From: Rubrobacteraceae bacterium
GTDB taxonomy: Bacteria > Actinomycetota > Rubrobacteria > Rubrobacterales > Rubrobacteraceae
Length of the DNA stretch: 15,812 nt
NCBI GenBank assembly: GCA_013698525.1
Contig: JACCSM010000253.1
Coordinates: 1-15,812, forward strand
Reading direction: 5' to 3'
Below are positions 6,667 through 13,897 of this stretch, piece after piece (position 1 is the stretch's first letter; each line of letters opens with the position of its first letter). The translations under genes and the position numbers were made by a program. The notes under the pieces are model-generated. The model did not search any database. It was not told where the DNA came from and worked only from the letters and a program-made list of their open reading frames with translations.

Positions 6667-7740
6667 GTGAAGCTAGCCCGCTTCGACCTCTACCGCTACA
6701 CTCTGCCCTTCTCCCGGCCTTTGACGCTCGAGGGCATTACGCTGCGTCATCGCGAAGGCCTCCTCCTGAGGTTGTCCGGCGACGATGGTTCAGTAGGCTG
6801 GGGAGAGAGTGCGCCGCTCCCCAGCTTCAGTGGGGAGAGCCTGGATGATGCCGCGTCGCAGCTACGCCGGCTCGCCGGATCGATGATGGGCCGCCAAGCT
6901 ACCGACGATTGGGTGGACCCGTACGGGGAGTTTGGTAGGGAGCTAGACGGTACCACTCCCTCGGTCCGGTTCGGGCTCGAGCTGGCCGCCTGGAACCTGC
7001 ACGGGGCTTCTTCCGGAAAGACGCTGCCAGAGCTGATGACGCCTTCTCCGAGGGACGTGGTACCGGTAAATGGATTGCTCTCCGGCTCTCTCGTGGATGT
7101 ACTCGAAGAAGCGCGGCGCATGAGAGGCGCGGGTTACAGGAGCGTCAAGCTCAAGGTCGGCGCACGTACCATCGCCGAGGACGCCGCCCTCGTCCGCGCG
7201 CTAGGCGAGGAGCTCGGTGACGGTATCTCCCTGCGTCTCGACGCGAACCGGGCGTGGGCTTACGAGGAGGCGGCGGAGTTCTTACGCGACGGGGCGCGCT
7301 TCGCGTACGTCGAGGAGCCGCTCGCCGACCCCGCGCGGCTGCCCGAACTCGTCGGGGAGTTCGGCGTGCCTGTGGCACTCGACGAGTCGCTCGTCGGGAC
7401 GAAGCTGGAGGAGCTGGAGGACTTCGCGGTGGCCTTCGTACTCAAGCCGACGCTGCTCGGCGGCATCTCGCGGACGTTGCGGGTGGCGGAGCGGGCGCTC
7501 CGCCTCGGCGCGACGCCCGTTATCAGTTCGGCTTACGAGAGCGGCGTCGGGACGGCGGCCCTTGTAGCGCTGGCGGCTGGCATCGGAGACCGCCCCGTGG
7601 CGGCCGGCCTGGATCCCTACCGCATGATGGCCGAAGACCTTCTCGAAACGCCGCTGACCCTGCCGGCCCCGAGCGTGGTAGTACGGGAGGCGGCGGACGC
7701 CTCGCACACGATAGACGTTCGCAGGCTAAAGAGACTCTAA
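6667..7740 (+). CDS. menC: o-Succinylbenzoate synthase MenC
   Basis: An enolase-superfamily enzyme that dehydrates SHCHC to o-succinylbenzoate. The 357-residue protein has the N-terminal capping domain (WGESAPLPSFSGE) and a barrel carrying the family's residues in order: KLK with K161 and K163, LDANRAW with D192 and N194, VEEPL with E216, LDES with D239, and LKPTLLGG with K260. These give the two catalytic lysines and three acidic Mg ligands expected of OSBS. Some enolase-family members with this pattern also racemise N-acylamino acids, so side activity is possible, but the location between menB and menE fixes the main role. The start is GTG 6667, after a purine-rich GAGAGGGA (6654-6661). Confidence 0.94.
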   Translation: MKLARFDLYRYTLPFSRPLTLEGITLRHREGLLLRLSGDDGSVGWGESAPLPSFSGESLDDAASQLRRLAGSMMGRQATDDWVDPYGEFGRELDGTTPSVRFGLELAAWNLHGASSGKTLPELMTPSPRDVVPVNGLLSGSLVDVLEEARRMRGAGYRSVKLKVGARTIAEDAALVRALGEELGDGISLRLDANRAWAYEEAAEFLRDGARFAYVEEPLADPARLPELVGEFGVPVALDESLVGTKLEELEDFAVAFVLKPTLLGGISRTLRVAERALRLGATPVISSAYESGVGTAALVALAAGIGDRPVAAGLDPYRMMAEDLLETPLTLPAPSVVVREAADASHTIDVRRLKRL

Positions 7741-7769
7741 CTCCTCGTGCGGGTTCGGAGGCGCTGGGG

Positions 7770-7775
7770 TATACT
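7770..7775 (+). promoter_or_regulatory. Candidate -10 element for the ABC-F/menE transcript
   Basis: TATACT lies in the 106-base gap after menC. Transcription would start near 7782, leaving a leader of about 65 bases. No convincing -35 is seen at 16-18 bp. It suggests the ABC-F gene and menE can be transcribed separately from menBC. Confidence 0.4.
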
Positions 7776-7794
7776 TTCCGGCATGTAGCGAGCT

Positions 7795-7839
7795 TCCTTT
7801 GCAATAAGTTCCAGTTTCCTTCTCTCGTCTCGCAAAGGA
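7795..7839 (+). promoter_or_regulatory. Inverted repeat burying the ABC-F ribosome binding site
   Basis: TCCTTTGC (7795-7802) is a perfect 8-bp complement of GCAAAGGA (7832-7839). The right arm contains the Shine-Dalgarno AAAGGA that sits 7 bases before GTG 7847. When paired, the site would be blocked. A shorter competing stem, GCGAG (7788-7792) with CTCGC (7829-7833), shares bases 7832-7833 and so would largely exclude the first. The pairing is seen; translational control is inferred. Confidence 0.45.
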
Positions 7840-7846
7840 TCTCCAC

Positions 7847-9460
7847 GTGCTCGTCCAACTCAGAGACATCTCGCTCTCGTTCCCTGACAAGAAGATACTC
7901 GAAGACGTCTCCCTCACCATCTATCCTGGGGATAGGATCTCACTCGTGGGCGAGAACGGTGCGGGGAAGACGAGCCTTTTCCGCATTTTGAAGGGCCTTC
8001 TGGCGCCGGACTCGGGCGAAGTCTCGCTTGCCAGGGGTGTCCGTATCGGGTACCTGGAGCAGGACTTCGCCGGCATGGATGAGAATCCGAGACGTACCTG
8101 CATGGAGGTGGCGCTCGAGCCTTTCGAGTCACTGGTCGAGCTAGAGAGACACATCGAGCACCTCGCCTTCGAGCTCGGCGAAGCGGGAGACAGGACTTCG
8201 GGGCTCATGGCCGATCTTGGAGAGGCGCAGCAGCGCTTCGAGGTTCTGGGCGGTTACGAGTTCAGGGCGAGGACACAGTCTACGCTTATGGGGCTTGGAC
8301 TCCCCGAGTTGTTCTGGGAGCGCAGGGTGTCCGAGATGTCCGCAGGCCAGAGGGTACGTCTCGCGCTCGCGAGGCTCTTGCTCGAGGATCACGACCTCAT
8401 CCTTTTCGACGAGCCGACCAACCACCTCGACGTCCCCGCCCGCGAATGGCTCGAAGGACACCTCGCAGGCCTCGACGCCGCCTACGTAGTGGCCTCCCAC
8501 GACCGGCGCTTCCTCGATGCCGTCTCCAGCAAAGTGGGTCATCTCGACCGAGGCAAGCTGACCCTCTACTCGGGCGACTACACCGCGTTCAGGCGCCAAC
8601 TGAGGCAGGCCGAAGAGGACGGATGGCGCAGGTACGAGAAGAACCGGAAGCTGGCGAAGAAGCTGCAGCGCCAGGCCCAGGACTACCAGAGATGGTCAGA
8701 CGCCGGCGAGAAGAAGAAACGGGGCGCGGCTGACAAGGGGTTCATCGGCCACAAGGCCGCGAAGGTCATGAAACGTTCGCTCCTCGCCCGTCGCCGGATG
8801 GAGGAGGCCGTCGAGAACGCCAGGACGGAGAAACCGTTCGAGAAGGACGCGGTCAAGATAGAGTTCGGGTCTTCGAAGGGTCGCAGCCTCATGAGCGCCG
8901 AGGACATCGTGGTCGGTTACTCGAAGGAGCACCCGCTGACTAGAGAGCTGTCACTTGATCTCTGGGCTGGGGACAGGCTCGCTATCCTCGGTCCGAACGG
9001 TTGCGGCAAGACCGCGCTCCTGCGTACGGTGCTCGGTGAGATCCCACCGCTGCACGGCGATGTTCGTCTCACCCCTTCCTCGAACATCGGCTACTTCGAC
9101 CAGGACAACCGCCTCGTGCCTCCCGACGTTACGGCCCTGGAAGCGGTCCTCGGGACCGGGCGCGACGAGACCCTGATCCGTACCGTCATGGGCAGGATGG
9201 GCATAAGGAGGGAGACCGTCAACAAGAAGGTGGCGAAGTTGAGTTCCGGCGAGCGCGCCAAGGTGCTCCTGGCCGGGCTCATCCTCGGGGACAACAACCT
9301 CCTCGTCCTCGACGAGCCCACGAATTATCTCGACATAGAGACCCAGGACACACTACTCGAGGCACTAGGAGACTTCCCCGGCGGGATACTGTTCGTTTCC
9401 CACGACCGTTACTTCGTGGAAGAGCTCGCAACAGAGACCCTGACGCCCGGGCTAACATAG
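7847..9460 (+). CDS. ABC-F family ATPase (ribosome-associated, possible antibiotic-protection type)
   Basis: A soluble protein of 537 residues with two ATP-binding cassettes and no membrane segments. Cassette 1 has Walker A GENGAGKT (35-42), signature SAGQR and FDEPTNHLD with E189. Cassette 2 has GPNGCGKT (382-389), LSSGERAKV and LDEPTNYLD with E490. A charged interdomain linker of about 80 residues (roughly 248-330) contains DKGFIGHKAAKVMKRS. ABC-F proteins bind the ribosomal E site and either aid translation or displace antibiotics. The linker pattern recalls resistance-type members, but this is from memory, not alignment. The protein ends only about 14 residues after FVSHDRYFVE, shorter than usual. 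The start is GTG 7847. It lies between menC and menE with 4 bases to menE, though it has no known role in quinone synthesis. Confidence 0.9.
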   Translation: MLVQLRDISLSFPDKKILEDVSLTIYPGDRISLVGENGAGKTSLFRILKGLLAPDSGEVSLARGVRIGYLEQDFAGMDENPRRTCMEVALEPFESLVELERHIEHLAFELGEAGDRTSGLMADLGEAQQRFEVLGGYEFRARTQSTLMGLGLPELFWERRVSEMSAGQRVRLALARLLLEDHDLILFDEPTNHLDVPAREWLEGHLAGLDAAYVVASHDRRFLDAVSSKVGHLDRGKLTLYSGDYTAFRRQLRQAEEDGWRRYEKNRKLAKKLQRQAQDYQRWSDAGEKKKRGAADKGFIGHKAAKVMKRSLLARRRMEEAVENARTEKPFEKDAVKIEFGSSKGRSLMSAEDIVVGYSKEHPLTRELSLDLWAGDRLAILGPNGCGKTALLRTVLGEIPPLHGDVRLTPSSNIGYFDQDNRLVPPDVTALEAVLGTGRDETLIRTVMGRMGIRRETVNKKVAKLSSGERAKVLLAGLILGDNNLLVLDEPTNYLDIETQDTLLEALGDFPGGILFVSHDRYFVEELATETLTPGLT

Positions 9461-9464
9461 GACC

Positions 9465-10880
9465 GTGAGAGACGACACTCTATCTTTCCCCTGTCCTCTG
9501 CGGTCGGCGGCACTCGCCGCCCCGGAGACCGCTGCCCTCGTCGGCGCGCGGGGCGCCACCTCCTACGAGGAGTTGGACAGGATGGTCTCTGGTGCGGCGC
9601 TCCGCCTCGGAGACCTCGAACCGGGAAGCCGGGTGGCGCTCTATCTGCAAAGCGACGAGCGCTATGTTGCGTTGGTCCTTGCCCTCATCCGTGCCGGACA
9701 CGTAGCCTGTCCCGTCAGCGACCGCCTTCCACCACGAGGCGTCGCGTCGCTCCTCGGGAGGGCGGCATGCTCGGCCCTGATCTCCGAAGACGAAGAGCTC
9801 CTGCAAACGGCCGGCGCTGACCTTCTCAAGCAAAGGCCCGAGGACTTGCTCCGAGAGGGCAAGCAGCGTGCTGAACCGCTATACATTCCGCAGGAACGTC
9901 CTGCGACCATAATCTTCACCTCGGGGAGCACCGGTGTCCCGAAGGCGGCGCTGCACACCTTCGGCAACCACCTCCACAGCGCGCTCGGTTCGAACGCCAA
10001 CATCGCGCTCCGGTCCGGCGACAGGTGGCTCCATTCATTGCCGCTGTACCATGTAGGAGGTCTATCCATACTGTTCCGGTGCCTGCTCGCAGGAGCTACG
10101 GTCGCGCTTCCGCAGCACGGAACCCCGCTCGGCGAGGCCATCGCCGGCCTCGGCGCGACACACGTCTCGCTCGTCTCCACCCAACTCTCGAGGCTGCTGC
10201 GAGGGGCCGCGGATCTGACCGCGCTCGAGGCCGTCCTTATGGGGGGAGGTCCGGTCCCGCACTCCCTCGTAGACGCGGCGTTCTCCCGTGGACTACCGGT
10301 CCACACCAGCTACGGCCTCACGGAGATGGCCTCCCAGGTAACTACGACGCCGCCAGGTGCCTCACTCGAGGAGTTGCGGACCGCGGGCCGTGTATTGCCG
10401 AACCGCGAGGTCTCGATCTCTGTGAGAGGAGAGATCCTGGTTCGGGGCGAGACGCTCTTCGCTGGCTACGTCGAGGGCGGGGGGTTGGACCGTCCTCTGG
10501 ACGCAGGCCGCTGGTTCCATACCGGAGACCTCGGCGAGTTGGACGAGAGCGGCTATCTGCGGGTCAGAGGACGGCTGGACAATCTCTTTATCTCGGGCGG
10601 CGAGAACGTGCAGCCCGAGGAGATAGAGGAGGCTCTCTGCCGCCTGGAGGGGGTCGACGAGGCGGTGGTTGTGCCCGTGCCTGACGAGGAGTTCGGAGCC
10701 AGACCCGTCGCCTTCGTCCGGACCGACGGAGGGGTGAGGGATCTATCGAGAGAGCTCGAGCCGGTCTTGCCGCAGTTCAAGATCCCGATCTCTTTCCACC
10801 CGTGGCCTGAGGAAGCACGACGAGGTATGAAGGCAGACAGAGCCGCCCTGCTTGAGCGGGCGTGGCGGTTGCGCAGCTGA
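9465..10880 (+). CDS. menE: o-Succinylbenzoate-CoA ligase MenE
   Basis: An adenylate-forming ligase that activates o-succinylbenzoate with ATP and CoA to OSB-CoA, the MenB substrate. The 471-residue protein has the P-loop TIIFTSGSTGVPK (TSGSTG at 152-157), LPLYHVGG, the YGLTEM motif (from residue 283), HTGDLGELDESGYL with D355, the hinge GRLDNLFISGGENV, and the C-terminal catalytic lysine K456 in GMKADR. The LPLYHVGG and GGENVQPEEIE segments are typical of MenE among acyl-CoA synthetases. The start is GTG 9465, four bases after the ABC-F stop and with only a poor ribosome binding site, so translation is probably coupled. It is the last gene of the men cluster; a hairpin follows. Confidence 0.93.
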   Translation: MRDDTLSFPCPLRSAALAAPETAALVGARGATSYEELDRMVSGAALRLGDLEPGSRVALYLQSDERYVALVLALIRAGHVACPVSDRLPPRGVASLLGRAACSALISEDEELLQTAGADLLKQRPEDLLREGKQRAEPLYIPQERPATIIFTSGSTGVPKAALHTFGNHLHSALGSNANIALRSGDRWLHSLPLYHVGGLSILFRCLLAGATVALPQHGTPLGEAIAGLGATHVSLVSTQLSRLLRGAADLTALEAVLMGGGPVPHSLVDAAFSRGLPVHTSYGLTEMASQVTTTPPGASLEELRTAGRVLPNREVSISVRGEILVRGETLFAGYVEGGGLDRPLDAGRWFHTGDLGELDESGYLRVRGRLDNLFISGGENVQPEEIEEALCRLEGVDEAVVVPVPDEEFGARPVAFVRTDGGVRDLSRELEPVLPQFKIPISFHPWPEEARRGMKADRAALLERAWRLRS

Positions 10881-10882
10881 GG

Positions 10883-10902
10883 ATGAGAGCGGACGCTCTC
10901 GT
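10883..10902. terminator. Hairpin between convergent menE and Gfo/Idh/MocA gene
   Basis: ATGAGAGC (10883-10890) pairs with GCTCTCGT (10895-10902), 8 bp with one wobble, around a GGAC loop. It sits 2 bases after the menE stop and 3 bases beyond the stop of the opposing gene, so it could end both transcripts. There is no T-run on either side. Confidence 0.5.
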
Positions 10903-10905
10903 AGA

Positions 10906-11895
10906 TCAGACCGTAGCCACACGCTCTCCGGACTCGAAAGATTCGATGGCCGCGTAAGCCAGTTCGAGCGCCCGGTGGCCTGTGCGGGCGTGTACCGGCG
11001 GCTCTTCGCCGCGTCGGAACGCGCCCAGCACTTCGTCTACATGCCTGTCGAAAGTCTTGTGGAACTCGCGTTCCTGATCGTTGAAGTATCCGGCCTGCCA
11101 GACCCGCGCAGTCTCCTCGCCGGCGGCCTGGAATGTGTACCTGCGCACGGTGTCCTCAACGAGCACGCGTCCTCTCGTGCCGTTGATCTCCAAAGAGTGC
11201 GTCCCACCGTAAGCGTAGGAGGAATCGTAAGAGCCGACCAGACTGCCGACTGCCCCGTCGGCGAAGCGCAGGGCGAGGGAGAGCGTACTGTATCCTCGTC
11301 CTGTCTTTTCTGTCATCTCGGCCATGATAGATTCGATCCTGCCACACAGGTGCTCCAGCATGTCAAAGCCGTGGCATTGAGTCTCTATGAGGTTGGCGTG
11401 GGGGTGCGGGGTCTCGGACGGTTCCCCGCCGAAACGCCACGTGGCGAAGACTACATCGCCGAGCATACCCTGCTGTACCGCTTCACGCGCCATCTGAACC
11501 GGCTTCGCGTAGCGGTGGTTGAAGTCGATGGCGAAGAACAGGCCGCGCCTGGACGCCTCGTTAAGTAGCGTCTCGGCCTCTCCCAGGTCGAAGACTAGGG
11601 GTTTCTCCACGAGAAGGGGGTATCCTGCCTCTATGACCTGGAGGGTCGGCCCGAAGTGGCCGAGATTCGGCAGGCAGAGGCTTACGAGATCGGGGCGCTC
11701 TTTGTCCAGCATCTCCTGGATATCCAGGTAATGGTCGGTGCCGAACTCTTCGGCCCGCGCCGAAGTCCTCTCCCTGGTCCTTCCCACTACGGCGCAGAAG
11801 TCAACGTCCTGACGGCCGGCGAAGACGCGGGCGTGCTGCCTCCCCCAGCCTCCCGCTCCGATCAGGGCCACCTTTATTCGCCCGGCCCGGTTCAT
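10906..11895 (-). CDS. Gfo/Idh/MocA family oxidoreductase
   Basis: An NAD(P)-dependent sugar or cyclitol dehydrogenase-type protein of 329 residues. The N-terminal Rossmann fold begins VALIGAGGWG (GAGGWG 13-18); EKP is at 97-99 in LLVEKPLVF. The C-terminal domain has QCHGFDMLEH with H175, D178 and H182, matching the family's catalytic D-x3-H region. Members oxidise or reduce hydroxyl groups of sugars, inositols and related compounds; the substrate cannot be read from the sequence. The ATG at 11895 overlaps the stop codon of the upstream dehydrogenase as ATGA, which implies translational coupling and a shared pathway. The frame stays open upstream to 12135, but that extra stretch is antisense-free overlap with the dehydrogenase gene and lacks family similarity. 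Confidence 0.92.
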   Translation of the reverse strand: MNRAGRIKVALIGAGGWGRQHARVFAGRQDVDFCAVVGRTRERTSARAEEFGTDHYLDIQEMLDKERPDLVSLCLPNLGHFGPTLQVIEAGYPLLVEKPLVFDLGEAETLLNEASRRGLFFAIDFNHRYAKPVQMAREAVQQGMLGDVVFATWRFGGEPSETPHPHANLIETQCHGFDMLEHLCGRIESIMAEMTEKTGRGYSTLSLALRFADGAVGSLVGSYDSSYAYGGTHSLEINGTRGRVLVEDTVRRYTFQAAGEETARVWQAGYFNDQEREFHKTFDRHVDEVLGAFRRGEEPPVHARTGHRALELAYAAIESFESGERVATV

Positions 11896-12926
11896 TGCTC
11901 TACGAGCACCTTGCCCGTCTCCCCGCGGAGGAAGAGCTCGAACGCCTTCTGTATATCCTGCACCGCGAACCCGTGGGTGATGATCTGCCTTAGATACGGC
12001 AGATGATCGCGGAGTATCTGCAAATTGGAGTGGAGCTCGTCGTAGCGGAAGTACTCGCTCCCAAGCACGGCGCGTTCCGGGGCGATCAGATCCCGCGAGA
12101 CGTCGAGACTCAAGTCCTCCCCGTGCCCTGCGCACACGAGCACCCCACGCTGTGAGAGAACCTTCAGATGAGACTGCCTGGCTGCCCCCCTCCCGCTCGT
12201 ATCTATTGCCAGGTCGACCTCGTCGAGACCGTGCTCCCGCAAGCCTTCGAGGAGCGTCTTCTCTCTGAGGTCTACGACTTTGCCCCCAAGACGACCGGCG
12301 AGGTCGAGCCTGTAAGGTGAGAGGTCGGAGATAACGACTGAGACCTCAGGACCCAGCAATATCCTCGCCATGGCAAGCGCGCCGAGTCCGACGGGACCCG
12401 CACCGGCGATCGCGAGCGAGCGAACGTCCTCCCGCAACATAAGCCCGCGCCTTATGGCGTGCCCTGTGGTGCCCATGACGTCGAGGAGCATGGTCGCCTC
12501 CGCCAGGGGAACGTCGTCTCCTGTGGGGAAGAAGACGTTCTCGTTTACGAGGACGTAGGGTCCGTAACCGCCATCCCTGTTGAAACCGACGTCCCCCCGC
12601 TTGTTCGTGCACTGGTTGGTAAAGCCAAGCGCGCAGCTACGACACTCGCCGCAGAAATCCATCAGGTAGATCACACCACGAGTACCGACAGTCGTTCGAG
12701 TCTCGGGCCCCGCATCCACCACGACCCCAGCCGCCTCGTGGCCCGGCGTCACGCCGGACCCGTCGAAGAACTGGCCTCTCTCGGACCCGCACAGCGCGTT
12801 GGCCTTTACCCCGAGCGACAACTGCCCACGGCCTGGTTCCTGGACCGGCTTGCGTACGAAACCGATCTCTCCTCCCCCAAGAAACCTGGGGACGAGCATC
12901 TCGGCGGGTACCATCTCGCCGGTCAT
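11892..12926 (-). CDS. Zinc-dependent medium-chain alcohol/polyol dehydrogenase
   Basis: A 344-residue MDR-family protein resembling sorbitol, threonine and idonate dehydrogenases. It has catalytic-zinc residues C46 (in ANALCGSE) and H63-E64 (TPGHEAAG), with D150 as a possible further ligand. A structural-zinc lobe has C92, C95, C98 and C106, and a Rossmann motif AGAGPVGLGA starts near 174. D201 at the end of the second Rossmann strand favours NAD over NADP. The substrate is unknown, probably a sugar, polyol or cyclitol. ATG 12926 is chosen because GGAGAGG (12941-12935) lies 8 bases upstream; the in-frame GTG at 12932 would leave only 2. It is the first gene of a two-gene operon with the Gfo/Idh/MocA gene and has a clear promoter. 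Confidence 0.9.
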   Translation of the reverse strand: MTGEMVPAEMLVPRFLGGGEIGFVRKPVQEPGRGQLSLGVKANALCGSERGQFFDGSGVTPGHEAAGVVVDAGPETRTTVGTRGVIYLMDFCGECRSCALGFTNQCTNKRGDVGFNRDGGYGPYVLVNENVFFPTGDDVPLAEATMLLDVMGTTGHAIRRGLMLREDVRSLAIAGAGPVGLGALAMARILLGPEVSVVISDLSPYRLDLAGRLGGKVVDLREKTLLEGLREHGLDEVDLAIDTSGRGAARQSHLKVLSQRGVLVCAGHGEDLSLDVSRDLIAPERAVLGSEYFRYDELHSNLQILRDHLPYLRQIITHGFAVQDIQKAFELFLRGETGKVLVEQ

Positions 12927-12980
12927 CCACACCGCCTCTCCGAGATGCCAGCTCTTGCTCCATGGCCCGAAGATATGCTA

Positions 12981-13043
12981 GGTTGTGACACAAGTAAGAT
13001 TATAGGTGGCACAAGTGGGGGTGTAAATAGAACAAGTGGGGCT
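12981..13043. repeat. Three direct repeats at 21-bp spacing (candidate operator)
   Basis: ACAAGT occurs at 12990, 13011 and 13032, exactly 21 bp apart (two helical turns). The second and third copies extend to ACAAGTGGGG. The copies fall upstream of the -35, in the spacer, and at the transcription start of the minus-strand dehydrogenase promoter. The layout suits a regulator binding one face of the DNA. Confidence 0.6.
12999..13027 (-). promoter_or_regulatory. Near-consensus promoter for the dehydrogenase operon
   Basis: On the minus strand, TTTACA (13027-13022) and TATAAT (13004-12999) are separated by exactly 17 bp: five of six and six of six consensus matches. Transcription would start near 12992, giving a leader of about 66 bases before ATG 12926. 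The best promoter match I see in the window. Confidence 0.7.
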
Positions 13044-13086
13044 TGCCTGAGGCTGTCGACCCGACCCTGGATGAGGAGGACGTTGC

Positions 13087-13875
13087 ATGAGGTTAGCGCT
13101 TCGCGAGGAGATGAGTCGGGGTAGTACGTTAGCCGAACAGTTATCGTGGCTCGATGGCATCGGGTTCGACGGCATCGAGTTGTCGGCGGCATCGTTGGAT
13201 CTACCGCCGAGGGAGCTCGAGGAGATCTTCGCCGACTCGCCGGTCAGGCCTGCGAACATCGCCGGTAGTGGAGCGTTGCTCGACCCTGACCCTGCCGAAC
13301 GGGCCGCGGCGAAGGACCTGATGCGCAGGCGTTTGGAACTGGCGGCGACACTCGGTGCGGTCGGCCTTTTGACGGTGCCACAGTTCGGTTCTGCGCCGCG
13401 TCTGCCCGACTTATCCCCGTACAAGACTGCGGCCGAGCTTGAACATGAGCTGTTTGTGGAGCAGCTCGAGGAGCTCGCGCCAGCGGCCAGCGACGCTGGC
13501 GTGCCGATCTTCCTCGAACCACTCAACCGCTACGAGCAGCACCTCGTCAACCGGCTGGAGCAGGGCGTCGCATTCGCCGAGCAGGTCGGTGATGGGGTCG
13601 GGATCATGGCGGATTTCTTCCACATGAACATCGAGGAGGCGGATATCGCGGCGAGTATCCGTGCGGCCGGGCAGTACATCGTCCACGTCCACGTAGCTGA
13701 CAGCAACCGCCTCCAGCCTGGGAAAGGACACCTCGATTTCCGTCCAGGCTTCACCGCGCTCAAAGAGGCCGGCTACGACGGATACCTAGGCATCGAGTGT
13801 AGGGTCTCGGGCCCCTACGACGAGGCGTTGGCCGAGTCTGCCGCCCTCCTGAGGGAGCTTTGGGACGCCGCGTAG
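13087..13875 (+). CDS. Sugar (phosphate) isomerase/epimerase, xylose-isomerase-like TIM barrel
   Basis: A 262-residue TIM-barrel protein of the AP-endonuclease-2/xylose-isomerase-like family. The metal-binding residues appear in the expected order: E144 in FLEPLNRYE, D176 in MADFFHMN, H202 in VHVHVADSNR and E237 in GIECR. The segment HVADSNR-x-x-PG-x-GHLDF (203-218) resembles ketose 3-epimerases of the tagatose/psicose type and related keto-sugar isomerases. The exact substrate is not decidable from sequence. The ATG at 13087 follows a strong GAGGAGGA (13073-13080) at 6 bases. The luciferase-like gene starts 22 bases after its stop, so the two probably form an operon. It diverges from the dehydrogenase operon across the shared repeat region, pointing to a common sugar or cyclitol pathway. 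Confidence 0.88.
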   Translation: MRLALREEMSRGSTLAEQLSWLDGIGFDGIELSAASLDLPPRELEEIFADSPVRPANIAGSGALLDPDPAERAAAKDLMRRRLELAATLGAVGLLTVPQFGSAPRLPDLSPYKTAAELEHELFVEQLEELAPAASDAGVPIFLEPLNRYEQHLVNRLEQGVAFAEQVGDGVGIMADFFHMNIEEADIAASIRAAGQYIVHVHVADSNRLQPGKGHLDFRPGFTALKEAGYDGYLGIECRVSGPYDEALAESAALLRELWDAA

Positions 13876-13897
13876 AGAATACTGAGAGGAGCAGACA

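Noticed and set aside
7783..7788. ATG followed at once by TAG at the predicted 5' end of the ABC-F leader (start-stop minigene)
   Set aside because: A start-stop pair at a transcript 5' end could be regulatory, but six bases are too little evidence and the start site is only predicted.
11896..12135. 80-residue N-terminal extension of the Gfo/Idh/MocA protein
   Set aside because: The extension overlaps the dehydrogenase gene, is Arg-rich and unlike the family, and the Rossmann fold begins right after ATG 11895, which also gives a classic ATGA junction.
12930..12932. GTG as start of the zinc-dependent dehydrogenase
   Set aside because: It would be only 2 bases from GGAGAGG, whereas ATG 12926 has the normal 8-base spacing.
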